Shown here: piece by piece, positions 18,245-28,829 of the stretch
Layout of the letters: each line of letters starts with the position of its first letter
How positions within the stretch are numbered: position 1 is the first letter of the stretch
Origin: Azospirillaceae bacterium
Lineage (GTDB): Bacteria > Pseudomonadota > Alphaproteobacteria > Azospirillales > Azospirillaceae
Length of the DNA stretch: 64,000 nucleotides
NCBI GenBank assembly: GCA_031291675.1
Contig: JARLIO010000034.1
Location: 124,001 to 188,000 of the forward strand
Reading direction: 5' to 3'
Notes under the pieces: model-generated
Databases searched by the model: none
The model's input: only the letters and a program-made list of their open reading frames with translations
Told to the model about the DNA's origin: nothing
Made by a program: the position numbers and the translations under genes

Positions 18245-18538
18245 TCAGGAGTTCGCGGCTTTGGCGGCCGCCTTGCGCCGGGCATCGGGTGACGGCAGCT
18301 CGATATTGACCTCGAGCATCGAACAATCACCGCCCCGATCGAGCTTGACCTCAACTTTTTTCTCATCGATCTGGACATATTTCGCGATGACCGACAAAAG
18401 CTCCTTCTGCAGCAAAGGCAGGTAGTCCGGGCTCGACCGATCCGCCCGCTCGTGCGCCAGGACGATCTGGAGCCGCTCCTTCGCATGTTCAGCCGTGGTC
18501 TTTTGCGGTGACGACAGGAAGAAGCGAAAGATGCTCAT
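18245..18538 (-). CDS. minE: Cell division topological specificity factor MinE
   Basis: A 97-residue protein with the N-terminal MinCD-binding helix (KERLQIVLAHERADR) and C-terminal dimerisation domain (VEVKLDRGGDCSMLEVNIELP). It stimulates MinD ATPase and drives pole-to-pole oscillation so that the Z-ring forms at mid-cell. The start overlaps the minD stop by four bases. Confidence 0.95.
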   Translation of the reverse strand: MSIFRFFLSSPQKTTAEHAKERLQIVLAHERADRSSPDYLPLLQKELLSVIAKYVQIDEKKVEVKLDRGGDCSMLEVNIELPSPDARRKAAAKAANS

Positions 18539-19350
18539 GCAGTCCTCCCCAGCCAGCGTTGCAGGATGCCCTTCTTCTCCGGCTTGACGAACCGATGTTC
18601 GACGGGCTCGCCGAGAAACCGCGCCACCGCATCAAGATAAGCCTGCCCGGCATTGCTCTTTTCATCGAGAACCACGGGCATACCGACATTGGAGGCGCGC
18701 AGCACCGCCTGGCTCTCGGGGATGACGCCGAGCAGCGGGATCGCCAGAATGTCGAGGACGTCGTCGACCCGCAGCATTTCACCCTTCTCGACGCGGTCGG
18801 GATCGTAGCGGGTCAGCAGCAGATGCTCCTCGACCGGGTCCAGTGACAATTCAGCGCGACGCGACCGGCTGGCCAACACCCCGAGAATACGGTCGCTGTC
18901 GCGAACGCTGGAAACCTCGGGATTGGTCACGACGATGGCGCAATCGGCGAAATACAACGCCATCAGCGCACCCTTTTCGATCCCGGCCGGGCTGTCGCAG
19001 ATGATGTAGTCGAAATCGCGGCGCAATTCGTCGAGCACCTTCTCGACGCCGGCTTTGGTCAGCGCGTCCTTGTCCCGGGTCTGGGAGGTCGGAAGAATAT
19101 AGAGATTGTCGACCCTCTTGTCTTTTATCAACGCCTGATTGAGATTCGCCTCGCCATTAATCACATTAATGAAATCGAACACGACCCGGCGCTCGCAGCC
19201 CATGATCAGATCGAGGTTTCTTAGCCCAACATCGAAATCAATAACAATTGTCTTAAACCCCCGCAATGCCAAGCCCGTACCAAAGGCAGCACTGGAAGTT
19301 GTCTTGCCAACGCCACCTTTGCCCGATGTCATGACGATAATCTTGGCCAA
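18535..19350 (-). CDS. minD: Septum site-determining ATPase MinD
   Basis: A 271-residue ParA-type ATPase with deviant Walker A (SGKGGVGKTT, residues 9-18), IDFDVGLRNLDLIMG, DYIICDSPAGIEKGA and a C-terminal amphipathic membrane-targeting helix (KKGILQRWLG). It recruits MinC and MinE to the membrane. Middle gene of minCDE. Confidence 0.97.
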   Translation of the reverse strand: MAKIIVMTSGKGGVGKTTSSAAFGTGLALRGFKTIVIDFDVGLRNLDLIMGCERRVVFDFINVINGEANLNQALIKDKRVDNLYILPTSQTRDKDALTKAGVEKVLDELRRDFDYIICDSPAGIEKGALMALYFADCAIVVTNPEVSSVRDSDRILGVLASRSRRAELSLDPVEEHLLLTRYDPDRVEKGEMLRVDDVLDILAIPLLGVIPESQAVLRASNVGMPVVLDEKSNAGQAYLDAVARFLGEPVEHRFVKPEKKGILQRWLGRTA

Positions 19351-19413
19351 GTCGGCTCTCCCACCTATCGTTGCACTCTACAAATTCGATGTCATGCCGG
19401 ATCCCTCCGCCAT

Positions 19414-20193
19414 TCAGCTCAGGGCATTGATCCTCAAATAGCCGCTGTCGAGGTAAATTTGCACGTGCTTTTTTAGCAGCGACTTATCGAGATCCTCGCT
19501 GACACGATAAAGGCCGGCGATTGAAACCAATTCGGCTTCGAGACTTTGGCAGAAAATCCGCGCCGTCTTGTCGCCCGCGACCCCGGCCAGGGCGCGCCCC
19601 CGCAAAGCGCCATAAACATGAATATGGCCGTCGGCAAGCAGTTCGGCGCCGGCACTCACCGGCCCCAGAACGATCAGGTCGCCCTTGGCGGCGTAGACCT
19701 GCCGCCCGGAACGCACCGGCTCGGCAATCACCATCGCCGCCCGGGCCGGCAAATCACCGCCGGCATCGCCGCCGCCCGCATTGCCCGACACCCCTGTCGC
19801 ACCGCCCGTCCCCGCGGCCGGCGGCGACGATCGATGATCACTGTCGACACGCCCGCCCCGCCCCGCCGGCAGGACGGTCAAGCCCGCCCGCAACGCCTGT
19901 TCCTGCAACGCCGCGGTACCGCCGAGAATCCCGACCGCAAACAGATTGACCTCGCGCAATGAAGTGACCAGACGCCCAAAGTCCAATCCCGCAATATCCC
20001 CGACCAGGTCGTCAAGATCAAGGACCACCGGCGCCTGCCGGAAAAAATTCGGGGCTTGACGGATCTTGTTGACCAGATTGGGTAGAAAGCCGGGATCACC
20101 GGGATCGATCAGTTTCAAAACCATCAAGGTAAAATTATTACCCCGCAACTGGAACGATCCGTCCCGTTCGGAGTTTTGTTGAATGTTGTTCAC
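19414..20193 (-). CDS. minC: Septum formation inhibitor MinC
   Basis: About 259 residues with an N-terminal FtsZ-interacting domain ([15 protein letters not shown]). A Gly/Ala-rich linker follows (about residues 115-150). The C-terminal beta-helix has [34 protein letters not shown], which binds MinD. The likely start is GTG 20193 ([12 protein letters not shown]); the frame also allows 20244, which adds unrelated sequence. 63 bp upstream of minD. Confidence 0.92.
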   Translation of the reverse strand: MNNIQQNSERDGSFQLRGNNFTLMVLKLIDPGDPGFLPNLVNKIRQAPNFFRQAPVVLDLDDLVGDIAGLDFGRLVTSLREVNLFAVGILGGTAALQEQALRAGLTVLPAGRGGRVDSDHRSSPPAAGTGGATGVSGNAGGGDAGGDLPARAAMVIAEPVRSGRQVYAAKGDLIVLGPVSAGAELLADGHIHVYGALRGRALAGVAGDKTARIFCQSLEAELVSIAGLYRVSEDLDKSLLKKHVQIYLDSGYLRINALS

Positions 20194-20613
20194 GCCTTGC
20201 CTACCCGCTCCAGAACGTCCTTGCCAGGGGCTCTGGCATGACAACCGCCTGATTCCCTACTGCGGGAATCCATCGGCTGTCCATGCCCCATAATGCCGCC
20301 GCGATGCCGGCCCGCGCCGCGTTCAGAATGCCCGCGAAAATAAGGGGCTTCGCGCGAGACCGCCAGACGGGTCCGACATTGAATTCGTCATCTTTTGCCA
20401 GAGTAACCACCATGCAACGCCCGGGGCAACGCCCGGGGCAACGCCCGGGCAAAGCGATTTGCCGACCGCGGCGTCGGCGGCAGACCCGGGTTCGGTGCCC
20501 GATCCGGCGGCATCCGACCCCCGGCGGGTCCCCGCCGCCGCGTCAGCTCGCCCCGGAACGATGCACGGCAGCCACATCTAGTATGAAGCTTTTGTTTGGG
20601 CACACAAAATGTG
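20194..20613. other. Intergenic with 12-bp tandem repeat
   Basis: Upstream region of minC on one side and of the phoH leader on the other. It contains three tandem copies of CAACGCCCGGGG (20415-20449). No gene seen. Confidence 0.5.
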
Positions 20614-20642
20614 CTGACAGCGCCGTCAACTATCCCTAACCT
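20614..20642 (+). promoter_or_regulatory. Candidate sigma-70 promoter for the phoH leader
   Basis: CTGACA at 20614-20619 and TAACCT at 20637-20642 are separated by 17 bases, giving a predicted start near 20649, about 300 bases before the phoH gene. Confidence 0.4.
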
Positions 20643-20648
20643 GCGCGA

Positions 20649-20847
20649 CGTCAGCCCAACCGTACCTGCGGGAGGATTTGCGAAACGTGCCGATGTTCCG
20701 ACATCCAGCAGCCGCCGGCGACTTTCGTCCGGCCCCATCGGCCGATGGGTATCCAGCACCGGCAACCCTCGCATCCCGTTCGGCCCGCCCCTCACACGAT
20801 CGTATTCGTTACCAGCCTCCCGCCGTCACCGGTGCGGAGGTTTTTTT
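20649..20847 (+). ncRNA. Candidate structured leader RNA with terminator and competing long-range stem
   Basis: Three local hairpins: GATGT-TCCG-ACATC (20692-20705), GCCGG...CCGGC (20714-20733) and CCCATC-GGCC-GATGGG (20734-20749). CCTCCCGC at 20816-20823 can pair perfectly with GCGGGAGG at 20668-20675, or with GCGGAGG at 20834-20840, which is followed by seven T residues. The second pairing is an intrinsic terminator and the first would prevent it. This is the layout of an attenuator or riboswitch, or of a stand-alone RNA of about 200 nt. I recognise no known riboswitch class. Confidence 0.45.
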
Positions 20848-20949
20848 GTGTTCCGCTCCGCCTTGTCTCCTCGTGTGTTTCTTTTTCGCCCTCCCCCTTC
20901 GATGCGTCTTCGTCCTCCACCCTGTCTATGTTTCCCAAGGAGTCGACAA

Positions 20950-21684
20950 ATGGCCAAACGCCAGAGCAAGGGCATGACTGATCCGTACACCAGCGATACC
21001 AAGGTGCATCCATTGTTCCCGGACGATGGTTGGGACCCGCTGGAGGAACGGCGGGAGCAAAGCTACATCCGTAAAGTCAAGCCCCAGGGCGTCAACCAGC
21101 AGACTCTGATGGACGCGATCGCGAGCCACAATCTCACCATCGCGCTGGGCCCGGCCGGTACCGGCAAGACCTATCTTGCGATCAGCTGCGCCGTCGAGGC
21201 CCTGGAGGCGGGCCGAGTCGACCGCATCGTGCTGTCGCGTCCGGCGATCGAAGCCGGCGAAACCCTGGGCTTTCTGCCCGGCGATCTGCATGACAAAATG
21301 GCCCCCTATCTGCGACCGCTTTACGACGCGCTGAGCGACCGGGTCGGCGGCAAGCGCCTGCGGACCTTCCTCAGCGACGGCACGATCGAAATCGCGCCGA
21401 TCGCCTATATGCGCGGTCGCACCCTCAACAACGCCTTTGTCGTGATCGACGAGGCCCAGAACTGCACCTATGGCCAGATCAAGATGCTGCTGACCCGGCT
21501 CGGATGGCACGCGACGATGGTGTTGACCGGCGACCCGGACCAGACCGACCTTCTGGAGGGCATGTCGGGATTGCTCGAAGTGGCCCGGCGTCTTGACACC
21601 CTGCCCGATATTGCGGTGGTGCGACTGACCGACAAGGATATCGTCCGCCATCCGCTGGTCGCCACGATGTTGTCGGTGCTTTAA
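20950..21684 (+). CDS. PhoH-like ATPase
   Basis: A 244-residue PhoH-family P-loop NTPase with Walker A GPAGTGKTYLA (residues 63-73), RPAIEAGETLGFLPGDLHDKM, Walker B FVVIDEAQNCT and TGDPDQTDL. The length fits the short form without KH or PIN domains. PhoH relatives are implicated in RNA metabolism and ribosome maturation; YbeZ partners YbeY. The start at ATG 20950 is fixed by AAGGAG seven bases upstream; upstream in-frame starts are inside the leader. No ybeY is adjacent, so a YbeZ role is uncertain. Confidence 0.85.
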   Translation: MAKRQSKGMTDPYTSDTKVHPLFPDDGWDPLEERREQSYIRKVKPQGVNQQTLMDAIASHNLTIALGPAGTGKTYLAISCAVEALEAGRVDRIVLSRPAIEAGETLGFLPGDLHDKMAPYLRPLYDALSDRVGGKRLRTFLSDGTIEIAPIAYMRGRTLNNAFVVIDEAQNCTYGQIKMLLTRLGWHATMVLTGDPDQTDLLEGMSGLLEVARRLDTLPDIAVVRLTDKDIVRHPLVATMLSVL

Positions 21685-21685
21685 G

Positions 21686-21800
21686 ACCAGCCCGCGATGA
21701 GCTTGCCTCATCGCGGGCTGGTATCGGCGGCCCGTAAGGGCCGGAAGCCTGCGTGGCGTCTGAACGCAACGGTCATTTCTTATGACCGTTGGTATAGGAT
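21686..21800. repeat. Intergenic palindromic repeat, copy A (also phoH terminator)
   Basis: Begins with a perfect 16-base stem (ACCAGCCCGCGATGAG, 21686-21701 / 21707-21722, loop CTTGC) directly after phoH. A GC-rich segment follows, then CTGAACGC and a second hairpin (AACGGTCAT / ATGACCGTT, 21768-21790) ending in GGTAT. The same order of elements is seen at 25718-25870 and, in part, at 942-1017. Confidence 0.6.
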
Positions 21801-21878
21801 CAAGCCCGGCCGGCGCGGCAGCAGCGACACCGCAGCCGCGCCGGCGTTCGCACTTCCTCCGGCAACCGCACCGACCCC

Positions 21879-22553
21879 ATGACCGGCTTCCGCCTGCCGC
21901 GCCGCCTTTCGCCAGGACCCGGGCGGCGGCATCGCGTCGCGATCATCGCACTGATCATCCTGGCCGCGACGGCGATCGGCGGCTATCTCGGGCTTGCCGG
22001 CCCCGGTGCCGGGCTGCCGGGCACCGTGCCGGTCGTCGGGTCCGCCATCGGCGGACCCTTCACCCTGGTCGATGACCATGGTCGGACGGTGCATGACACC
22101 GACTATCGCGGCAAGATCCTGCTGCTCTATTTCGGCTACAGCTTCTGCCCCGATCTCTGCCCGACCGCCCTGCAAACCATGGCCCAGACCCTGAGCCTGC
22201 TGGCGGACGATGCCGCAACGGTCCAAGCCCTGTTCATTACCGTCGACCCCGGCCGCGACACCCCGGAAAAACTGTCCGACTATGTCCACCAGTTCGATCC
22301 GCGTTTGATCGGCCTGACCGGTGACAGCCGCCAGATCGCGGCGGTGACGGCGGCCTACCATGTTCAATTCACCAAGGTTGACGGCAACGATCCCGCAACC
22401 TATCTGGTCGACCATTCCAGCTTTTTCTACGTGACCGACGCAGACGGAAAGTTCGCCGCCATGCTGGAGTCGCAGGCAACCCCGGACCAGATCGCGGCGG
22501 TGATCCGGGCCCAGCGCCGGAACCCGGTCCACCGCGCCAGCGGCGATCCGTGA
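21879..22553 (+). CDS. SCO1/SenC family copper chaperone
   Basis: A 224-residue membrane-anchored thioredoxin-fold protein: one N-terminal helix (VAIIALIILAATAIGGYLGLA), then GGPFTLVDDHGRTV, the copper-binding CxxxC motif in YSFCPDLCP (near residue 89), FITVDPGRDTPEKL and the distal histidine in YLVDHSSFFYV. SCO proteins deliver copper to the CuA site of cytochrome c oxidase. It stands between phoH and the ATP synthase genes; no oxidase gene is in view. Confidence 0.93.
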   Translation: MTGFRLPRRLSPGPGRRHRVAIIALIILAATAIGGYLGLAGPGAGLPGTVPVVGSAIGGPFTLVDDHGRTVHDTDYRGKILLLYFGYSFCPDLCPTALQTMAQTLSLLADDAATVQALFITVDPGRDTPEKLSDYVHQFDPRLIGLTGDSRQIAAVTAAYHVQFTKVDGNDPATYLVDHSSFFYVTDADGKFAAMLESQATPDQIAAVIRAQRRNPVHRASGDP

Positions 22554-22760
22554 CCCGCGATACGTGTTGATATCAAAGGATTTCGGGCGGAACCCGAGGG
22601 CGATCCCCCCCGGACGAGCGGTGCCCGAATCGATCGGTGCGGCGATCGCCAGCCTGCGTCAAACGGGCCCGCGACAACCGGTCGCATTTTTCCGCCACTC
22701 CCCGGCAAATCCAGTCATTTTCCCATTCTAATCAATCACTTGATGCTTGGCTTTTGCGAC

Positions 22761-22789
22761 TTGACAGGGTACAGCCCTGCCCGTATGGT
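22761..22789 (+). promoter_or_regulatory. Sigma-70 promoter of the atp (Fo) operon
   Basis: A near-consensus promoter: TTGACA at 22761-22766, 17-base spacer, TATGGT at 22784-22789. The -10 box overlaps the first ATG of the atpI frame (22785), so translation must begin further downstream. Confidence 0.7.
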
Positions 22790-22835
22790 GCCGCCACTTT
22801 CGGATGGCACCTCGCCAACTGGGAAAGCCGGGTTC

Positions 22836-23228
22836 ATGGCACCGCGATCGCAACCGCCGGATGAGCAAGGCCAGACCAACGAGGGCGCCCCCCCGGAGCC
22901 ATCGATGGATCTCGATGCCCGATTGCATAAGGCCCGGGAGCGGAACGCCACTGGCAAATCCACCAGTGACCCCAACGCGCTACCCACCGGACCCATCGGG
23001 ATCGCTGTTCGTCTCGGTGTGGAGTTGCTGGCCGCGTTGATCGTCGGCGTGGGCGCGGGCCTGTTGGTCGATCGCTGGCTGGGAAGTGCGCCTTGGGGCC
23101 TGATCGGGATGTTCGTCCTGGGCTCCGCGGCGGGAATAGTGAATGTCTATCGGGTCGTCAATGGCATCGGCTACGCACCCGGGTATCGGAAGGACAAGAC
23201 TCCGAGCCAGGGTCGCGATGTGGAATAA
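22836..23228 (+). CDS. atpI: ATP synthase protein I
   Basis: About 130 residues: a polar N-terminal half, then two membrane helices (VRLGVELLAALIVGVGAGLLVDRWLG and WGLIGMFVLGSAAGIVNVYRVV) and a short basic tail. AtpI assists assembly of the c-ring and may aid magnesium uptake. Start 22836 is chosen because the ATG at 22785 lies within the promoter. First gene of atpI-B-E-F'-F. Confidence 0.88.
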   Translation: MAPRSQPPDEQGQTNEGAPPEPSMDLDARLHKARERNATGKSTSDPNALPTGPIGIAVRLGVELLAALIVGVGAGLLVDRWLGSAPWGLIGMFVLGSAAGIVNVYRVVNGIGYAPGYRKDKTPSQGRDVE

Positions 23229-23251
23229 AGTCAAAGAAGCGAGGACGAACC

Positions 23252-23995
23252 TTGAATCCCCTTGAGCAATTTCAGATTCATGCGATCGTGCCGATAACGG
23301 TCGGCCATGTGGACACCTCGTTCACCAACTCGGCCTTGTATATGGCCATCGCGGTGGCGTTGATTTACGCGCTGCTGAAATACGGCATGAAGCCCAAGGC
23401 GCTGGTCCCCGACCGTCTGCAGGCGCTCGCCGAAATTTTCTATGAGTTCGTCGCCAACCTGGTCGATGAAAACGCGGGACACAACGCCAAGCCTTATTTC
23501 CCGTTCGTGTTTTGCCTGTTCATGTTCATCCTGCTGGGCAATCTGCTCGGCATGATCCCCTACACCTTCACCTTCACCAGCCACATCATCGTCACCTTCG
23601 GGCTCGCGCTCACGGTGTTCGTGTTTGTCACGGCGCTCGGCCTGATCAAGCATGGCTTCGGCTTTTTCCGCCTGTTCATGCCCCAGGGGGCGCCGATCAT
23701 CATGGCGCCGATCCTGATCCCGATCGAGATCCTGTCCTATTTGTCGCGACCGGTCAGCCTGTCGATCCGGCTGTTTGCGAACATGATGGCTGGTCATACC
23801 ATGCTCACAGTGTTCGCCGGCTTTACCGTCATGATGATCAGCGCACTGGGCGGTCTCGGCTACGCCATCGGCATTCTGCCCCTGCTCATCAACATTGCCT
23901 TGATCGGCTTCGAGATCCTGGTTGCTTTTCTGCAGGCTTATGTGTTCTGCATTCTAACCTGCCTTTACATTCACGATAGCCTCGAGCTGCACTGA
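23252..23995 (+). CDS. atpB: ATP synthase Fo subunit a
   Basis: A 247-residue membrane protein with five or six helices. The proton-channel helix contains the essential arginine in SLSIRLFANMMAGHTML, and the C-terminal helix reads GFEILVAFLQAYVFCILTCLYI. Start is TTG 23252 (MNPLEQFQIHAIVPI), with GAGGA about six bases upstream; this matches the usual alphaproteobacterial N-terminus. Confidence 0.96.
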   Translation: MNPLEQFQIHAIVPITVGHVDTSFTNSALYMAIAVALIYALLKYGMKPKALVPDRLQALAEIFYEFVANLVDENAGHNAKPYFPFVFCLFMFILLGNLLGMIPYTFTFTSHIIVTFGLALTVFVFVTALGLIKHGFGFFRLFMPQGAPIIMAPILIPIEILSYLSRPVSLSIRLFANMMAGHTMLTVFAGFTVMMISALGGLGYAIGILPLLINIALIGFEILVAFLQAYVFCILTCLYIHDSLELH

Positions 23996-24133
23996 TCTGC
24001 GCCATCGAGGTTCCCTGGCGGTGGCCGGCCCTCAATCGTGGGCCGTCTGTCGTCTCTGTCTTCGCCTATCAGCTCTCCCCCCCCCCCACGCTGCCAAGCG
24101 TTTCATTCCCGTCAACACAGAGGAAATATTACC

Positions 24134-24358
24134 ATGGACCCTCAAGCCGCTAAGTACATCGGCGCCGGTCTGGCGGTTTTCGCCCTGGCCGGCGTTGGCC
24201 TTGGTATCGGTCTCATCTTCTCCAATCTGATCACGGCCGTCGCCCGCAATCCGGCGTCCCGCGCCACCGTGTTCCCGATCGGCATCCTGGGCTTCGCGCT
24301 GACGGAAGCGGTCGCGCTGTTCGCTCTGCTGATCGCGTTCCTGATCCTGTTCGCCTGA
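24134..24358 (+). CDS. atpE: ATP synthase Fo subunit c
   Basis: A 74-residue hairpin of two membrane helices ([52 protein letters not shown]), with the proton-carrying Glu in TEAVALF and the polar loop ARNPASR. Start ATG 24134 has AGGAA nine bases upstream; a longer upstream frame is spurious. Confidence 0.97.
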   Translation: MDPQAAKYIGAGLAVFALAGVGLGIGLIFSNLITAVARNPASRATVFPIGILGFALTEAVALFALLIAFLILFA

Positions 24359-24471
24359 TTGCGCGGCAGCGGCTTTTCCGCCCACCGTCAGGTCCATTAC
24401 CGGCACCGCTTCCCGGATCGGGATCGTCTTTCGATCCGGGGCGCGTGCCTTAGAAGCTTGGGGTTCCGAAC

Positions 24472-25107
24472 ATGCCCAACCTATTGGCCCGGACCAGGGC
24501 AGGCGGGATGAGCCGGGAGCGGATGGCACGAGCTGGTTGTGCCGTTGCCGCACTGCTGGTCTCGTCGACGGCTGCGCTGGCCGAGACCCCCGGCGCGGCC
24601 GAACATCAGGGCCTGCCACAGCTTGACACCTCGCTTTTCCCGCCGCAGCTCGTCTGGTTGGCGATCTGCTTCATCGTGCTTTACCGCCTGATGACCAAGA
24701 GGGCCCTGCCCCTTGTCGCCGAGGTCCTCGAACAACGGCGCAGCCGCATCGGTGCCGATCTCGACAAGGCCACGACCGCCCGCGATGAATCCCAGGCCAT
24801 TGTCGCCCACTATGAACAGGCCCTGGCCGCAGCCCGGTCCGATGCCCAGACGGTGATCGGCACCGCGGTCACCGCGACCGCAGCGACCAACGCCCAGCGC
24901 CTGGCAACCGTCGTTGACGAAATCAATGCCAAGACCAAGGGCGCCGAATCCACGATCCGGGCGGCCCATGATCAGGCCGTCACCGAGATCCGTTCGGTCG
25001 CCGTCGGCATTGCCCGCGACGCCACCGCACGGCTGGCGGGACTCGATATCGACGACGCCACGGCCGACCAGGCGGTTGCCGTCGCCCTGCAGGAGCACGG
25101 TCGATGA
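24472..25107 (+). CDS. atpF': ATP synthase Fo subunit b'
   Basis: A 211-residue peripheral stalk subunit: an N-terminal hydrophobic leader, then LFPPQLVWLAICFIVLYRLM (membrane helix near residue 60) and a long Ala/Glu-rich coiled coil. It pairs with subunit b as in phototrophs and many alphaproteobacteria. The stop overlaps the atpF start (ATGA). Confidence 0.93.
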   Translation: MPNLLARTRAGGMSRERMARAGCAVAALLVSSTAALAETPGAAEHQGLPQLDTSLFPPQLVWLAICFIVLYRLMTKRALPLVAEVLEQRRSRIGADLDKATTARDESQAIVAHYEQALAAARSDAQTVIGTAVTATAATNAQRLATVVDEINAKTKGAESTIRAAHDQAVTEIRSVAVGIARDATARLAGLDIDDATADQAVAVALQEHGR

Positions 25108-25598
25108 TCCATAACGCGGAATTCTGGGTCGCCCTGGCCTTTGTCATCTTCTTTGTCGTGCTGTGGAAGAAAATCGCGTCCGCCGTGACCAGCATGCTCG
25201 ATCAGCGGGCGGAAAAGGTCCGGGCCGAGTTGCGCGAAGCCCAGCATCTGCGCGAAGAGGCCGAACAGCTTCTGGCCCGCGCCCAGAAACAGCAGCAGGA
25301 AGCCCTGGCCGACGCCGAAAAGATCGTCGCCCACGCCCGTAGCGAGGCCGAACGCCTGGGCGTCAAGGCCACGGCAGATGTTGAAGACCAGTTGAACCGC
25401 CGTCGCGCCCAGGCCTTGGAAAAGATCGCCCAGGCCGAAACGGCAGCGCTTCAGGAAGTCCGGAACCTGACGGTCGACATCGCCATGGCGGCCACCGGCC
25501 GTCTGCTGGCCGAACAACTGCAATCGGCACAAGCCGGTATGCTGGCCGATGCCCTGGTTGACCACGCGATCGCCGAGTTGTCCCCCAAACTGCATTGA
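25104..25598 (+). CDS. atpF: ATP synthase Fo subunit b
   Basis: A 164-residue stalk subunit with an N-terminal membrane helix (FWVALAFVIFFVVLWKKI) and a coiled coil (QRAEKVRAELREAQHLREEAEQLL...). Last gene of the Fo operon; the F1 genes (atpHAGDC) are not in the window, as is usual for lineages with split F1 and Fo operons. Confidence 0.95.
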   Translation: MIHNAEFWVALAFVIFFVVLWKKIASAVTSMLDQRAEKVRAELREAQHLREEAEQLLARAQKQQQEALADAEKIVAHARSEAERLGVKATADVEDQLNRRRAQALEKIAQAETAALQEVRNLTVDIAMAATGRLLAEQLQSAQAGMLADALVDHAIAELSPKLH

Positions 25599-25640
25599 TC
25601 CAAACGGCACCGATCCAAACGGTGTTAAGGCGGATCCTTC

Positions 25641-25682
25641 AACCAGACGCAGGGCGACACGCCGCCGGCGTCTGGTTTTTTA
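25641..25682 (+). terminator. Rho-independent terminator of the atp operon
   Basis: Stem AACCAGACGC (25641-25650) / GCGTCTGGTT (25668-25677) followed by a T-rich run. Confidence 0.9.
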
Positions 25683-25717
25683 TTTCCCGCGATGCGGAAG
25701 TACCGATCGTCGCATAG

Positions 25718-25872
25718 ACCAGCCCGCCATGATCCTGACTCATGGCGGGCTGGTCCCGGTCACGACTGCGACCGGGCCGCCCCCGGGGGCGCGGAGCCAA
25801 GCGCCCGGAGGGGCGCGCCGGCGCCTGAGGCTTCGCTTTGATCGGCCACGATCAAAGCCGGATTGGTATCAT
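25718..25872. repeat. Intergenic palindromic repeat, copy B
   Basis: Starts with a 15-base perfect stem (ACCAGCCCGCCATGA / TCATGGCGGGCTGGT, 25718-25754), nearly the same sequence as copy A. A GC-rich stretch follows, then CCTGAGGC and a second stem (GCTTTGATCG / CGATCAAAGC) ending in TTGGTAT. The second stem has changed on both arms relative to copy A, so pairing is kept while sequence differs. Confidence 0.6.
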
Positions 25873-25900
25873 ACTGTTCGCGATCCCCCGGCTCGGGTAG

Positions 25901-27385
<1,485 letters not shown>

Positions 27386-27388
27386 AAT

Positions 27389-27418
27389 CCCGCCCCGGGG
27401 GTGCGCCCCCGGAGCGGG
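27389..27418. terminator. Bidirectional terminator between hydA and leuC
   Basis: CCCGCCCCGGGGG / CCCCCGGAGCGGG stem with one mismatch and a TGCG loop, between convergent genes five bases apart from each stop. Confidence 0.7.
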
Positions 27419-27422
27419 TTCG

Positions 27423-28829
27423 TCAAACCAGGTCGCGGACGTCGGTCAAATGGCCGGTCACCGCGGCCGCGGCGGCCATCGCCGGGCTGACCAGGTGGGT
27501 GCGCCCCCCGCGCCCCTGACGGCCCTCGAAATTGCGATTCGAGGTGCTGGCGCAACGCTGTCCCGGTTCCAGCTTGTCGGCATTCATCGCCAGGCACATC
27601 GAACAGCCAGGTTCGCGCCATTCGAAGCCGGCCTCGCGGAAGATCTGGTCGAGGCCCTCGGACTCCGCCTGCTCTTTGACCAGACCCGATCCCGGCACCA
27701 CCAGCGCGCGGACACCATCGGCGACCTTGCGTCCCCGGGCCACCACAGCCGCGGCGCGCAGATCCTCGATCCGACCGTTGGTGCAGGAGCCGATGAACAC
27801 GGTGTCGATCGCGACCTGCGCCAACGGCGTTCCTGGAACCAGCGCCATATAGTCGAGCGACCGCTCCACGGCGCGGCGCCGGCCGGGATCGCTGATTTGC
27901 GCCGGATCGGGAATCTGGCCGGTGATCGGCAGAACGTCCTGCGGGCTGGTGCCCCAGGTGACATGGGGGACGAGGTCGGCGGCATTCAGCACGACCTCGC
28001 GGTCATAGACCGCCCCTTCGTCGCTGGGCAGGGTCTTCCAATAGGCCAGTGCCTGCTCCCAGGCCCCCGCCTTGGGCGCCATCGGGCGGCCCTGGATATA
28101 GGCGAATGTCGTCTCGTCGGGGGCGATCAAACCGGCGCGGGCGCCGGCTTCGATCGACATGTTGCAGACCGTCATCCGGCCTTCCATGCTCAGCGCGCGG
28201 ATCGCCGGGCCGGTATATTCGATGACATGGCCGGTGCCGCCGGCGGTACCGATGGTCCCGATGATCGCCAACGCCAGATCCTTGGCGGTGACCCCGGGCG
28301 GCAGGGCGCCTTCCACGCTGATCCGCATGTTCTGCGCCGGCTTCTGGATCAGGGTCTGGGTCGCCAGCACATGCTCGACCTCCGACGTGCCGATGCCGAA
28401 GGCCAGGGCCCCGAACGCCCCATGGGTCGAGGTATGGCTGTCACCGCAGACGATGGTCATACCCGGCTGGGTAAAGCCCTGTTCCGGCCCGATAATGTGC
28501 ACGACACCCTGGCGGATATCGTCCATCGCCAGATAGGGGATCGCAAAATCGCGGGCATTGCGTTCCAGCGTTTCGATCTGGATCCGGCTTTCCTCGTCGG
28601 CAATGCCCTTCGAGCGATCGGTCGTCGGAACATTGTGATCGGCAACCGCCAACGTCGCCTGAGGCTGGCGCACCGTGCGGCCGGCCAGGCGCAATCCCTC
28701 AAAGGCCTGCGGGCTGGTCACCTCGTGGACGAGATGGCGGTCGATATAGATCAGGCAGGTCCCGCCGTCTTGACGATTGACGATGTGGCTATCCCAGATC
28801 TTATCGAACAGGGTACGGGGCTTCGACAT
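27423..28829 (-). CDS. leuC: 3-isopropylmalate dehydratase large subunit
   Basis: A 468-residue aconitase-family enzyme of leucine synthesis. It has [13 protein letters not shown] at the start, [30 protein letters not shown] near residue 135, and the 4Fe-4S cysteines in [15 protein letters not shown] (near 347) and [11 protein letters not shown] (near 408-411). It works with LeuD, which is not adjacent here. Start ATG 28829 ([10 protein letters not shown]) is preferred over the longer 28859. Confidence 0.97.
   Translation of the reverse strand: MSKPRTLFDKIWDSHIVNRQDGGTCLIYIDRHLVHEVTSPQAFEGLRLAGRTVRQPQATLAVADHNVPTTDRSKGIADEESRIQIETLERNARDFAIPYLAMDDIRQGVVHIIGPEQGFTQPGMTIVCGDSHTSTHGAFGALAFGIGTSEVEHVLATQTLIQKPAQNMRISVEGALPPGVTAKDLALAIIGTIGTAGGTGHVIEYTGPAIRALSMEGRMTVCNMSIEAGARAGLIAPDETTFAYIQGRPMAPKAGAWEQALAYWKTLPSDEGAVYDREVVLNAADLVPHVTWGTSPQDVLPITGQIPDPAQISDPGRRRAVERSLDYMALVPGTPLAQVAIDTVFIGSCTNGRIEDLRAAAVVARGRKVADGVRALVVPGSGLVKEQAESEGLDQIFREAGFEWREPGCSMCLAMNADKLEPGQRCASTSNRNFEGRQGRGGRTHLVSPAMAAAAAVTGHLTDVRDLV

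Noticed and set aside
20415-20449. 12-bp tandem repeat as a CRISPR array
   Set aside because: Direct tandem units without spacers; no cas genes nearby.
20194-20949. tRNA, 4.5S RNA or 6S RNA in the minC-phoH gap
   Set aside because: No T-loop GTTCGA-type motif, no GGAAGGAAGC SRP core, and the multi-hairpin layout does not match a 6S rod.
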